Assembly (NCBI GenBank): GCA_017434455.1
Contig: JAFRFG010000024.1
Coordinates: 1-53,255, forward strand
Length of the DNA: 53,255 nt
Origin: Thermoguttaceae bacterium
Lineage (GTDB): Bacteria; Planctomycetota; Planctomycetia; Pirellulales; Thermoguttaceae
Direction: 5' to 3'
Part shown: one piece after another, positions 9,039-17,470 of the stretch
Numbering within the stretch: the first letter of the stretch is position 1
Layout of the letters: every line of letters begins with the position of its first letter
Made by a program: the position numbers and the translations under genes
The notes under the pieces: generated by a model
What the model was told of the DNA's origin: nothing
The model's input: only the letters and a program-made list of their open reading frames with translations
Database searches by the model: none

Positions 9039-10313
9039 TTAGAACGAATACTCCGGAATGGTGATCGTCTCCCCGTCGTTCAGGGCGGAGAGGTGAGCGT
9101 AGTAGCCGACGGCCGTCATGTGGAGCGAGTCGCGGATATCGACCCTCGTCGGCTGATCGAGAAGAATCGCCCGGACGAAGTTGTCCATCAAATAGCCGTG
9201 CGAGCCGCCGTGACCGCCGGGGGAGACCCCGGGGGGAAGCGGGTATTTTTTGAGCTTCAGCCCGCCGGCTAAAGCGGCCTCCAGGCGGCGCTGCCCTTCC
9301 GCGTCGCCGACAAACCCCTCGATCCGGGCGTTGTGCGAATCGAACCCGGCGTACTGCCCCCGAACGCGGCCCCCCTCGATCCCCTCCCCCTGAGTGTTCG
9401 AACGGCCCAGGCGGAACAGCCCCCCGTCGCTGGTGCGCGACAGCGAAAATTCCCCGCCGAACGGGTTGACGCAGGTATCGAACGGGTTTTGAACCGTGCG
9501 GGGCTCTTCCCCGGTTTGCGGGCGAACGCCGCGCGCGGTCACGTCGAGGAACCGCCCGTGGGTGATCCCGACATAGTAGGCGCTGGCGTGGGTCGGGTAC
9601 CACATCGGCGGGAGGTTATCCCGCCAGCCCTTGTAGGAACCGAGGTACGGGTCGCCGATACTCCTGGGATGGTGATATTCCCCCTCGCTGTAGGCGATCT
9701 GGCCGAAGACGCCGGCGGCGTAGAGCTTCTCCATCGCGTAGAGGTCGTCGCGGAAGGCGCTGGTCTCGAACATCATGTACTTCAGCCCCGGGTTGTTTTT
9801 GACCGCCTCGGCGAGCCGGTGCCCGTCTTCCGGGTCGCCGAAGAAGGCGGGAACCGCGTGGCAGACGTGCTTGCCGTGCTCCAGGACCATCACCGACTGA
9901 CGGGCGTGGCTGGGGGCGTCGGTCGCCAGGAAGATCGCGTCGATCGTGTCGTCTTTGACCATCTCCTCCAGAGAATCGTAGGTCTTCTCGCAGCGGCACG
10001 CCGCGGCCAGACCGTCGCGGCGATCGGCAAACAGGTCGCTGACCGCGGCCACCTCGACGTTCGGGTGATCCTGAAAACCGAAATCGGCACCGAAACGGCA
10101 CACGCCGTAGCCGACGATGCCGACTCGGACCTTTTTATCGGAGAACGGCTTCCAGACCGAATCATCCGTATCGGTTTCGGTCTCGTTAAAGCCCTGGATG
10201 TTTTTGTCCCCGCCGTAAAGATAACTCATCAGCGAAACGGAAAACCCCGCGGCCGCCAGCCCCGAACCGAGAAAGCCCCGGCGGGAAAGACCGCTGTTTT
10301 GCTCTTTTTCCAT
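9039..10313 (-). CDS. Tat-exported Gfo/Idh/MocA family oxidoreductase, paralogue C
   Basis: The 424-residue protein has one extra residue near the Tat cleavage region (SYLYGGDKNIQGFNETE) compared with the other three. The twin-arginine motif, the VGIVGYG nucleotide-binding loop and HAVPAF are all kept. AAGGAA precedes the ATG at a spacing of 7. The middle section reads SFRDD rather than VYHDD or VFHDD around the ETS motif, so this copy has begun to diverge near the presumed substrate pocket. It lies 119 bases after paralogue D; the gap contains a short tandem repeat. Confidence 0.85.
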   Translation of the reverse strand: MEKEQNSGLSRRGFLGSGLAAAGFSVSLMSYLYGGDKNIQGFNETETDTDDSVWKPFSDKKVRVGIVGYGVCRFGADFGFQDHPNVEVAAVSDLFADRRDGLAAACRCEKTYDSLEEMVKDDTIDAIFLATDAPSHARQSVMVLEHGKHVCHAVPAFFGDPEDGHRLAEAVKNNPGLKYMMFETSAFRDDLYAMEKLYAAGVFGQIAYSEGEYHHPRSIGDPYLGSYKGWRDNLPPMWYPTHASAYYVGITHGRFLDVTARGVRPQTGEEPRTVQNPFDTCVNPFGGEFSLSRTSDGGLFRLGRSNTQGEGIEGGRVRGQYAGFDSHNARIEGFVGDAEGQRRLEAALAGGLKLKKYPLPPGVSPGGHGGSHGYLMDNFVRAILLDQPTRVDIRDSLHMTAVGYYAHLSALNDGETITIPEYSF

Positions 10314-10325
10314 GTCTTGGTTCCT

Positions 10326-10370
10326 TGTTGTTTTGATTCCTGTTGTTTTGATTCCTGTTGTTTTAGTCTC
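10326..10370. repeat. Three 15-bp tandem repeats between paralogues C and D
   Basis: The unit TGTTGTTTTGATTCC occurs at 10326-10340 and 10341-10355, with a degenerate third copy at 10356-10370 and a trace of a fourth. On the minus strand it lies directly upstream of the ribosome binding site of paralogue C, inside the putative operon. Confidence 0.8.
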
Positions 10371-10432
10371 TTGTTGTTTCCGTCCACTCGGTCAGACGCG
10401 ATGGTATGTTATACGCAATCGCGCCTTGTTCT

Positions 10433-11704
10433 TCAGAACGAATATTCCGGAATGGTGATCGTCTCGCCATCGTTCAGCGCCGAAATATGGGCGTAGTACC
10501 CCATCGCCGTCATGTGGAGCGAGTCGCGGATATCGACCTTCGTCGGCTGATCGAGGAGGATCGCCCGCACAAAGTTATCCATCAAATAGCCGTGAGAACC
10601 GCCGTGACCGCCGGGGGAGACCCCGGGGGGGAGCGGGTATTTCTTGAGCTTCAAACCGCCGGCGAGCGCCTCCTCCAAACGGCGCTTCCCTTCCGCGTCG
10701 CCGACGAACCCCTCGATCCGGGCGTTGTGCGAGTCGTAACCGGCGTACTGCCCCCGCAGGCGCCCCCCCTCGATGGTCTCGCCCTGGGTACGCGAACGGC
10801 ACATACGGAACAGCCCCCCGTCGCTGGTGCGCGACAGCGAAACCTCCCCGATAAACGGGTTGATACTGGTATCGTACGGGTTTTGAACGGTGAACGGCTC
10901 TTCCCCCTTTTGCGGGCGCACGCCGCGGGCGGTCACGTCGAGGAACCGCCCGTGGGTGATGCCGACGTAGTAGGCGCTGGAGTGGGTCGGGTACCACATC
11001 GGCGGGCAGTTGTTCCGCCACCCCTTGTACGACTCGAGGAACGGATCGCCTATGCTGATCGGATGGTGGTATTCCCCCTCGCTGTAGGCAATCTCGCCGA
11101 AGACGCCCGCGGCGTAGAGCTTCTCCATCGCGTAGAGGTCGTCACGGAAGACGCTCGTCTCGAACATCATGTACTTCAGCCCGGGGCTGTTTTTGACCGC
11201 CTCCAAAAGGCGCTCCCCGTCGTCGATATCCCCCATAAAGGCGGGGACCGCGTGGCAGACATGCTTGCCGTGCTCCAAGACCATCACCGTCTGACGGGCG
11301 TGGCTGGGAGCGTCGGTCGCCAGGAAGACCGCCTCGATCGAGTCGTCTTTGAGCATCTCCTCCAGCGAGTCATACTTTTTCTCGCAGCGGCAGGCCGCGG
11401 CCAGGCCGTCGCGCCGCTCGGGGATCAGGTCGCTGACCGCGGCGACTTCGACGTTCGGGTGATTTTGAAAACCGAAATCGGCGCCGAACCGGCAGCGGCC
11501 GTAGCCGACGATGCCGACGCGGACCTTTTTGTCGGAGAACGGTTTCCAGACCGAGTCGTCGGTGTCGGTCTTCGTCTGATCGAAACCGGGGACGACATCT
11601 TCGGCGCGAAGATAATCGATCAGCGAGATCGAAAGCCCCGCGGCCGCCAGCCCCGAGCCGAGGAATCCCCGGCGGGAAACAGTGCTGCTTTGCTCTTTTT
11701 CCAT
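10433..11704 (-). CDS. Tat-exported Gfo/Idh/MocA family oxidoreductase, paralogue D
   Basis: The 423-residue protein is the first of the four tandem paralogues in transcription order, 66 bases after the GH127-like gene. It has SRRGFLGSGL (Tat), VGIVGYG (nucleotide loop) and HAVPAF. It differs from the others after that point (MGDIDDGERLLEAV instead of GDPEDGHRLAEAV), so it is the most distinct in the first helical segment. A GGGAG-type ribosome site precedes the ATG at a spacing of about 9. Its position directly behind GH127 suggests it acts on a sugar product of that enzyme, which is inference. Confidence 0.85.
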   Translation of the reverse strand: MEKEQSSTVSRRGFLGSGLAAAGLSISLIDYLRAEDVVPGFDQTKTDTDDSVWKPFSDKKVRVGIVGYGRCRFGADFGFQNHPNVEVAAVSDLIPERRDGLAAACRCEKKYDSLEEMLKDDSIEAVFLATDAPSHARQTVMVLEHGKHVCHAVPAFMGDIDDGERLLEAVKNSPGLKYMMFETSVFRDDLYAMEKLYAAGVFGEIAYSEGEYHHPISIGDPFLESYKGWRNNCPPMWYPTHSSAYYVGITHGRFLDVTARGVRPQKGEEPFTVQNPYDTSINPFIGEVSLSRTSDGGLFRMCRSRTQGETIEGGRLRGQYAGYDSHNARIEGFVGDAEGKRRLEEALAGGLKLKKYPLPPGVSPGGHGGSHGYLMDNFVRAILLDQPTKVDIRDSLHMTAMGYYAHISALNDGETITIPEYSF

Positions 11705-11770
11705 GAAGTTATCACTCCCTATCCTTGCCTTGAACGCACCGCCGCCGGCCGCGGCGGTTGTTATTTTGTA

Positions 11771-13558
11771 TTATTGAATCTCCAGGTCGAAGACAAACCC
11801 ATGCGTGCCGTCGCGCTGCTGGTCCGACATCGCCTCGACGCTGAGGAACCCTTCGGGGATCTGAATCACCCCGCCGTCGGCCGAAAGCGTCAGGGGACGG
11901 ATCACCGAGGCGTCGCCATCAACCGCATGGAGGATATGCGGCCCGAAGCGCAGTACCCCCTGGCCGATCTTCGCGGGCAGTTGGGCGGGAACGGCGAGCT
12001 TATGGAAGCGGCGGTCCTCCAGCAAGGGACGGGCGTGGTAGTCGATCTGAAGCACCGTCCCCGGCGCGAAGCGGACCGACGCCTTCCAATACCCCTCGGT
12101 CACCGTCCCGTGGAGCTGACGGCCGTCGCAAGAAACCGAGACCGCCTCGGCCCAGTCGGGGAAGCGGAGCGCGAAGGCGATATCGCCAGCGCTGCCGTCG
12201 AGTTTCACGCGGGTGCGCACCGGAACCCCTTCGGCGGCGTCGAGAAGAACCGAATCGACCGTCCATCGGCCGCCGTCGATCGGCGCGAGGAAATCGAGCG
12301 GGAAGTTGTACAAAATCGTGTCGGTCGTCTTATCGTAAACCGCCAGGCACTCTTTGAACTCGTAGTACCCCATCCCCCCGTGATAAGTGCAGCACCAGTA
12401 CGACTCGGCGACCCGCTCCAGCCAGCCGAAGGTCCCCAGGTCGTCGGCGGCCAGACGTCGGTGGCCGAAGCCGCCGGTCGACCACTGGTTCATCAAATAG
12501 GCGTTGTAAAGAAGCCGCTCGGCCATATCGAGATAGCGGGTCTGCCCGGTATCGCGCCAGAGCATCAGGTTCAGGCGCAGCAGATCGGCCTCGGAGCACC
12601 CCTCGTCGGTGGTGTAGCGGATCTTGTACTGCTCGCTGACCCCGCCGCACGGGTTGACGTACCCGCCGCCATAGGCCGCTTCCCAGCGGCTGACGACGCG
12701 CTGGAGCCACTTTTTATCACCGGTCTCCTCGTAGAGCATCATCAGCGCCTCGTGGGTGCTGATGCTCCCGTGGCTGTGCCCGACCGGGAGGGTATCGAAC
12801 GGCTCGTGGAAGTCGGCCATCTCGATCGCCGTGTCGAGGTACTTTTGCTCGCCGGTGAAGCGCCACAGACGAACCAGCCCCTCGATCCCGTGGAAGACGC
12901 AGGTAACGTACGCCGCCGCGTAGCCGGCCGCCTCGGGGGTATATTCGGCCATGCGGGCCGGGTCGCAGAAACGCGGGCAGACGATATTGACGTAGAAATC
13001 CCCCATCTTCTTGGCGGAATCCAGCGCCGCCTCAACGCCGAACCGCTCGTAGGCGGCGATCAGCCCGAGCATCAGACGGCCGTTTCCCCAAAGAATCGGC
13101 ATCACCAGCGACTGATCGTTGGCCCCGGCGATATCAACCGGCTGGCTCCAGTCGACCGGGCGGCCGTAGTGGCCGTCCTCGTTCTGGTAAGAGACGATCT
13201 TCTCGATCACCGGCATCAGGGCCGACGGCTGGGGGTTGTCTTTCGTGGAGGATAAAGAAGCGACCTCGATAAAGCGGCCGGAGATATCGCCGCTGTAATT
13301 GGTGAATCGGCGCTCCTGGTTGAAGTTGACGTCGGCCAAAATGAAGTCAACATTATTGATCGGATCTTCGCTGAGCCGGTGAATCGCCTTTTGATAGGCC
13401 CGGCCGAAGGCGCCGCGCCACTGGATATCGTTCGAGGCGCTGCGCAGATAACCGGCCGTTTCGGCCGCGGCCAGATGCCAGTCGAGCAGGGCGGCCAGCG
13501 CGGGGGCGCCGACGGCGGCCAGGGAAGTCCGGAGGAAATCACGTCGGGAGGTCTTCAT
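11771..13558 (-). CDS. Tat-exported GH127-like (DUF1680) putative beta-L-arabinofuranosidase
   Basis: The 595-residue protein begins with a Tat signal (KTSRRDFLRTSLAAVGAPALAALL). The body is an all-alpha barrel type with GYYxxF/W-rich helices, followed by a beta-sandwich. GH127 enzymes bind zinc through Glu-x-Cys and Cys-Cys; here E319/C321 (DEGC) and C389/C390 (YWCCTYHGG) fit that pattern, with a spacing slightly shorter than in bifidobacterial HypBA1. Known GH127 members remove beta-L-arabinofuranose from plant glycoproteins and related glycans. AAAGGAG precedes the ATG at a spacing of 6. It heads the minus-strand cluster with four oxidoreductases and a rhamnosidase. GH146 or another DUF1680-related family is an alternative. 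Confidence 0.75.
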   Translation of the reverse strand: MKTSRRDFLRTSLAAVGAPALAALLDWHLAAAETAGYLRSASNDIQWRGAFGRAYQKAIHRLSEDPINNVDFILADVNFNQERRFTNYSGDISGRFIEVASLSSTKDNPQPSALMPVIEKIVSYQNEDGHYGRPVDWSQPVDIAGANDQSLVMPILWGNGRLMLGLIAAYERFGVEAALDSAKKMGDFYVNIVCPRFCDPARMAEYTPEAAGYAAAYVTCVFHGIEGLVRLWRFTGEQKYLDTAIEMADFHEPFDTLPVGHSHGSISTHEALMMLYEETGDKKWLQRVVSRWEAAYGGGYVNPCGGVSEQYKIRYTTDEGCSEADLLRLNLMLWRDTGQTRYLDMAERLLYNAYLMNQWSTGGFGHRRLAADDLGTFGWLERVAESYWCCTYHGGMGYYEFKECLAVYDKTTDTILYNFPLDFLAPIDGGRWTVDSVLLDAAEGVPVRTRVKLDGSAGDIAFALRFPDWAEAVSVSCDGRQLHGTVTEGYWKASVRFAPGTVLQIDYHARPLLEDRRFHKLAVPAQLPAKIGQGVLRFGPHILHAVDGDASVIRPLTLSADGGVIQIPEGFLSVEAMSDQQRDGTHGFVFDLEIQ

Positions 13559-13712
13559 AAAAAACTCCTTTAGGGGAGAAAAACGCGAAAAAACCTACAG
13601 GGGGCGAAAGTTGATTTTACCATAAACGCTCCCCCGGTGTCCACACAGCGAAAGAGCCGAAACAGGCAAGAAAAAATTTTTCCGCGCCCCGTTCCAGGCA
13701 TAAAGACAACGC

Positions 13713-13741
13713 TTGAAATCCCGCCCCGTTTCCCCTACAAT
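13713..13741 (+). promoter_or_regulatory. Sigma70-type promoter of the DUF6057/heme lipoprotein operon
   Basis: TTGAAA (13713-13718) and TACAAT (13736-13741) are separated by 17 bases. The predicted start site is near 13748. This rules out the upstream GTG at 13637 as the start of the next gene. Confidence 0.6.
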
Positions 13742-13795
13742 GGCGGGTGTCGAAATGTTTCTTTGATTCCCGGCTTATGGAAAGCACGAAGGAAA

Positions 13796-15856
13796 GTGGC
13801 AAAACAAAAGCAAAAAGGGGTTTCCAAAACATCCGGCCAGGCCCCCCAAACAGCCGTCGCCCCGTCCGCCAAGGCGGCCGCCCCGCCGGCGGCCCGCGTG
13901 ACGGCCGGGCGTTTTTTTTCGCTTCTGACCCTGGCGCTTTTCCTTTACTTCGCGGTTCTTCTGCGCCACCTGCTCTATATCGCCTCGCGGTACGACTTTC
14001 CCGCGGTGATCGGGAACTTCGGGGGACGGTTTGAAGATATTGTCCGATTGGGGTTCGTTCGGGAATTTCTCGGATCGGCCGTCTCGGCGCTGGGGGTGTT
14101 CCCCCTGGTCGGGGGCATTCTTCCGGCGCTGATCTTAGGGACGGGAGCGTACTTTTTTTGGCGTGTTCTGGCTCACGGAAAATCGGGCGGCACGCTCTCC
14201 CGGCAGGGGACGTTCCTCTACGCCGCCGCCGCGGCGCTGGCCCTGGCCCTGTTTCCCCCGATTCAGGGTTACTATATTTTCGGCTGCGTCTCGATGGGGT
14301 TCTTCTGGGGATGGTACCTCGGCTTTTTCGCCGCCTCGGGGATCGCCGCCCTGGCCGGGGCGATTGTCTCGCCCCGTAAAAGAATGATCACCGCCGCGGC
14401 AGTAACTTTTGCGCTCTACCCGCTGGTCGGTCCCTTTGCCGTGCTCGGGCTTCTGCTGGCCGTTCGGATCGAGCTGCTCGACCGCGCCGCCCCCCAGCGG
14501 GGAGCGCGCGCCGCGGCGCTCGCGGCCGCCGCCGCGCTGATTCCGCTTCTGTGGTACCCGCTCTACGCCGGGACTGTTTCGCTTAAATGGGTCTACGCCC
14601 AGGGGATGATCCACCTGATCCCGCTTCGCCGCGACGCGGTCACCTCGGCGGCGGTTCACTGGCTCACCGCGTTAGTCCTCGCGGCGACGCTGTTTCCCGT
14701 CCTCACGGCAATGTGTTTCGGCAAAAGTCAAAACGCCCCCCCAAGCGGCGCGATCAAGGGGAAGCTCTCCTCGCGCGCCAAGGCCCCGGCGCGCGCCCTG
14801 TCTCCCCTGGCGTTCTGGGGGCTGGCCGCCGCGCTGGTTTTGGCGGCGGCCGCCTTGGCGCTGCACGATCGTCTGTTCCTCGCGACGGCGGCGATGGCCC
14901 GCCCGCTCGATGAAAAGAATTGGGAGAAGATACTTCTTCTCGAAGCGCGGGTCCCTCGGCCCAACGCCCCGATGATCCTCCTGCGCCGCCTGGCGCTCAA
15001 GGAAACCGGCCGCGACGGCGAGGAATATTTCGTCCGCCCCAATATCCCGTATTTCTGCGAATCGGCGAAGAAGGTCTCGTCGTACCGAATCTTCGGCCCC
15101 GAAGTTCTCTTTTCCGACGGAAATATCGAGCTGGTGCGGCGGCTGATGATGAACGACGACGTCTCGCTTCGGGGAAAATCCCCCTACTGCGCCAAGACGC
15201 TCTTCCTCTGCGCCATGGCTTCGGGTGATTACCCGCTGGCCGCGCGCCATCTGGACCGCTGGGAGAAGCTCACCTTTGCCCCCTCTTCCCTTTCCCCCTA
15301 TCGGGAGGCGCTGCGCGCGAAACAAGCCGAACAAAATCCCCCGCCGCCCGGCGCTGAAAAGATAAACGCCGAACAGATCAGCCCCAAGGCGAAAGGGATA
15401 TTAAACGATATCGCCGCCGCCGCGGCGCGGATTCCCGACGATTACATCATCCCCAGCTCTCTGGCGCCCCTGAATGTAATCGCCGACGCCGCCACCCACC
15501 GCGACAGCGCCCGGCTTTCGACCGACGACCTGGAAACCCAGCTGCTCGACTTCCTCACCTCGGGGGATCTCCCCCGTTTCGCCAAGGCGTTCCCCCTCTA
15601 CGCCGAGCGCCTGGCCGAAGCCGGGGTGACCGTCCCGACGATGCTGCGGCAGGGGTGGTGCTACACCCAGGCGATCGGCCTGGCCCCGATCGACAACAGC
15701 GATCCCAAGGCCTATCCGACCTATCCCGACGAGGGCCGGCAGCTGCAGCGCTTCGACGCGGCGCTAAAAGGGATCGACACCCCGCAGTTCGACGAGCAGT
15801 TCGCCGGAACCTGGTGGTACTACGCCTTTAAAGAAAAAGACGTCCCCACGTACTGA
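13796..15856 (+). CDS. DUF6057-like multi-spanning membrane protein
   Basis: The protein has a positively charged N-terminal tail followed by about ten hydrophobic helices from FFSLLTLALFLYFAVLL to AAALVLAAAALAL, then a soluble C-terminal region of about 300 residues rich in helices. The layout resembles DUF6057 proteins of Bacteroidetes and planctomycetes, whose function is unknown. The start is uncertain: the open frame extends to GTG 13637, but a promoter lies inside that stretch, so I place it at GTG 13796 (686 residues), just behind GAAGGAAA; TTG 13763 is also possible. It is 31 bases before the CxxCH lipoprotein gene, and as far as I recall this pairing also occurs in Bacteroidetes. Confidence 0.6.
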   Translation: MAKQKQKGVSKTSGQAPQTAVAPSAKAAAPPAARVTAGRFFSLLTLALFLYFAVLLRHLLYIASRYDFPAVIGNFGGRFEDIVRLGFVREFLGSAVSALGVFPLVGGILPALILGTGAYFFWRVLAHGKSGGTLSRQGTFLYAAAAALALALFPPIQGYYIFGCVSMGFFWGWYLGFFAASGIAALAGAIVSPRKRMITAAAVTFALYPLVGPFAVLGLLLAVRIELLDRAAPQRGARAAALAAAAALIPLLWYPLYAGTVSLKWVYAQGMIHLIPLRRDAVTSAAVHWLTALVLAATLFPVLTAMCFGKSQNAPPSGAIKGKLSSRAKAPARALSPLAFWGLAAALVLAAAALALHDRLFLATAAMARPLDEKNWEKILLLEARVPRPNAPMILLRRLALKETGRDGEEYFVRPNIPYFCESAKKVSSYRIFGPEVLFSDGNIELVRRLMMNDDVSLRGKSPYCAKTLFLCAMASGDYPLAARHLDRWEKLTFAPSSLSPYREALRAKQAEQNPPPPGAEKINAEQISPKAKGILNDIAAAAARIPDDYIIPSSLAPLNVIADAATHRDSARLSTDDLETQLLDFLTSGDLPRFAKAFPLYAERLAEAGVTVPTMLRQGWCYTQAIGLAPIDNSDPKAYPTYPDEGRQLQRFDAALKGIDTPQFDEQFAGTWWYYAFKEKDVPTY

Positions 15857-15887
15857 CGCGCGAGGGCCATTTCCCATAAACATCACC

Positions 15888-17438
15888 ATGACCTCAAAAA
15901 CCCGCACCTTTCCGATCGCGCTTCTGCTCGCCGCCCTGCTCCCCTGGGCGCTGACCGGCTGCTCGCGGGCGCCGGCGGTTCCCGAGACGGCCGAGCCGCT
16001 GAATGAGCCGCTTTCGATCACGCCCGATTACGCCGGCTGCCTGTTCCCGGTCAATATCGCCCCGCCGAGCTTTCGGATCAACAACGCCGCCGAGCAATAC
16101 ATCACCGTCATCGCCGCGGCGAATCAGCCAACGGATCCGCCCCAAGAACGAATCGTCCTGGCCGGGCAGGACGCTGCCCCGCCGATCGGGCCGTGGAAGC
16201 GTCTGTGCGAAAAGTGCGCCGGCGGCGCGCTTTCGGTCACCGTCTATCTTCGCGCCGGGGAGACCTGGCGGCGCGCCGAGGAGATACCGCTGTATATCTC
16301 GGCGGACAAAATCGATCCGTATCTCACCTACCGCCTGATCGAGCCGGGATACGATCACTTCGGGACGATGCGCCTGGCCCAGCGCCATCTGGAGACCTAC
16401 GACGAAAAACCGTTCTTCGACGCCAACGCCGCGGAGGGGACCTGCGCCAACTGCCACGCCGCGCAGAACCGCGATCCCCGCAATATGATCTTCCATACCC
16501 GCGGAAACCACGGGGGGACCATCTTGGTGAGGAACGGCCGCCCCGAGAAGATCGGCACCAAGTCGCCCGACACCGCTCTTCAGGCGGTCTATCCGTCGTG
16601 GCACCCCACCTGTGACCTGATCGCGTTTTCGACGAACAAGACCTTTCAGATTTTCCACGCCTCCGGCCGCGACAAGATCGAGGTGATGGACGCGGTCTCG
16701 GACCTGCTGCTGTACGACGTAAAAGAGAACCGCTTCACCCAAGTCACCGATACGCCCAAGCTTCTGGAGACCTTCCCCTCCTGGTCCCCCGACGGGAAGA
16801 CGCTCTACTACTGCGCCGCCGACATCAGTGCCCTGCCGCTCGACAAAGAGAAGTCCGAACCGCTGTGGAGCAACTGTTACGGGTCGGTTCGCTACGCGCT
16901 GTATCGGCGCGGCTTCTCCCCCGAGACGCGCGCCTTCACCGAACCGGAGCCGGTCTGGGACGCGCCGGCCGAGGGGAAGAGCGTCGTTCACCCGCGCGTC
17001 TCCCCCGACGGGCGTTTTTTGGTCGCCGCCGTCTCCGACGACGGGACCTTCCCGATCTGGCACCCGGAGAGCGACCTGTACCTGATCGACCTGGCCACCG
17101 GCGATCGCCGGGCGATGACGGAAATCAACTCCGACCAGTCCGAGAGCTACCACTCGTGGGATTCCTCCGGCCGCTGGCTGATTTTCGTCTCGCGCCGGGA
17201 TGACACCCTTTACACGCGGGTCTATATCGCGCATATTGACCAGAACGGGAACGGCTCCAAGCCGTTTTTGCTCCCGCAGCGCCGAACCACCGATGACACG
17301 CGGCGCATGAAGTCGTATAATCTTCCTGAACCGATGGTCGAACCGATTCCCGTCTCGCTCGGCACCTTCATGCGGGTCATTACGCTGAAATCCCCGCGCC
17401 GGGCGGCCTATCAAAAGCCATCCGGCTCGAACCAATAG
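15888..17438 (+). CDS. Lipoprotein with one CxxCH heme site and TolB-like beta-propeller
   Basis: The 516-residue product has a lipoprotein signal peptide with lipobox LTGC (Cys25). CANCH at residues 186-190 is a c-type heme attachment motif, followed by FHTRGNHGGT and a run of PD40/TolB-like propeller blades (YPSWHPTCDLIAFS, FPSWSPDGKTLYYC, HPRVSPDGRFLVAAVSDDG, YHSWDSSGRWLIFVSRR). Another pair of cysteines (LCEKC) lies near residue 105 without a following His. Related proteins in Bacteroidetes are annotated as TolB-like or cytochrome proteins of unknown function. A periplasmic, membrane-tethered redox or binding role is likely. It sits between the DUF6057-like gene and the truncated rhamnosidase-like gene, with 31- and 32-base gaps, so the three are probably one operon. 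The ribosome site is weak. Confidence 0.75.
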   Translation: MTSKTRTFPIALLLAALLPWALTGCSRAPAVPETAEPLNEPLSITPDYAGCLFPVNIAPPSFRINNAAEQYITVIAAANQPTDPPQERIVLAGQDAAPPIGPWKRLCEKCAGGALSVTVYLRAGETWRRAEEIPLYISADKIDPYLTYRLIEPGYDHFGTMRLAQRHLETYDEKPFFDANAAEGTCANCHAAQNRDPRNMIFHTRGNHGGTILVRNGRPEKIGTKSPDTALQAVYPSWHPTCDLIAFSTNKTFQIFHASGRDKIEVMDAVSDLLLYDVKENRFTQVTDTPKLLETFPSWSPDGKTLYYCAADISALPLDKEKSEPLWSNCYGSVRYALYRRGFSPETRAFTEPEPVWDAPAEGKSVVHPRVSPDGRFLVAAVSDDGTFPIWHPESDLYLIDLATGDRRAMTEINSDQSESYHSWDSSGRWLIFVSRRDDTLYTRVYIAHIDQNGNGSKPFLLPQRRTTDDTRRMKSYNLPEPMVEPIPVSLGTFMRVITLKSPRRAAYQKPSGSNQ

Positions 17439-17470
17439 ACACCTAACCCAAGCTAACCAAGGAGTCATGA

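Noticed and set aside
10406..13255. 949-codon plus-strand open frame opposite paralogue D and the GH127-like gene
   Set aside because: It spans two opposite genes with clear motifs and starts, and has low-complexity composition. It is a product of high GC at third positions.
13637..13795. N-terminal extension of the DUF6057-like protein from GTG 13637
   Set aside because: A good promoter (13713-13741) lies inside it, so the transcript would not contain this start, and the extension is low-complexity.
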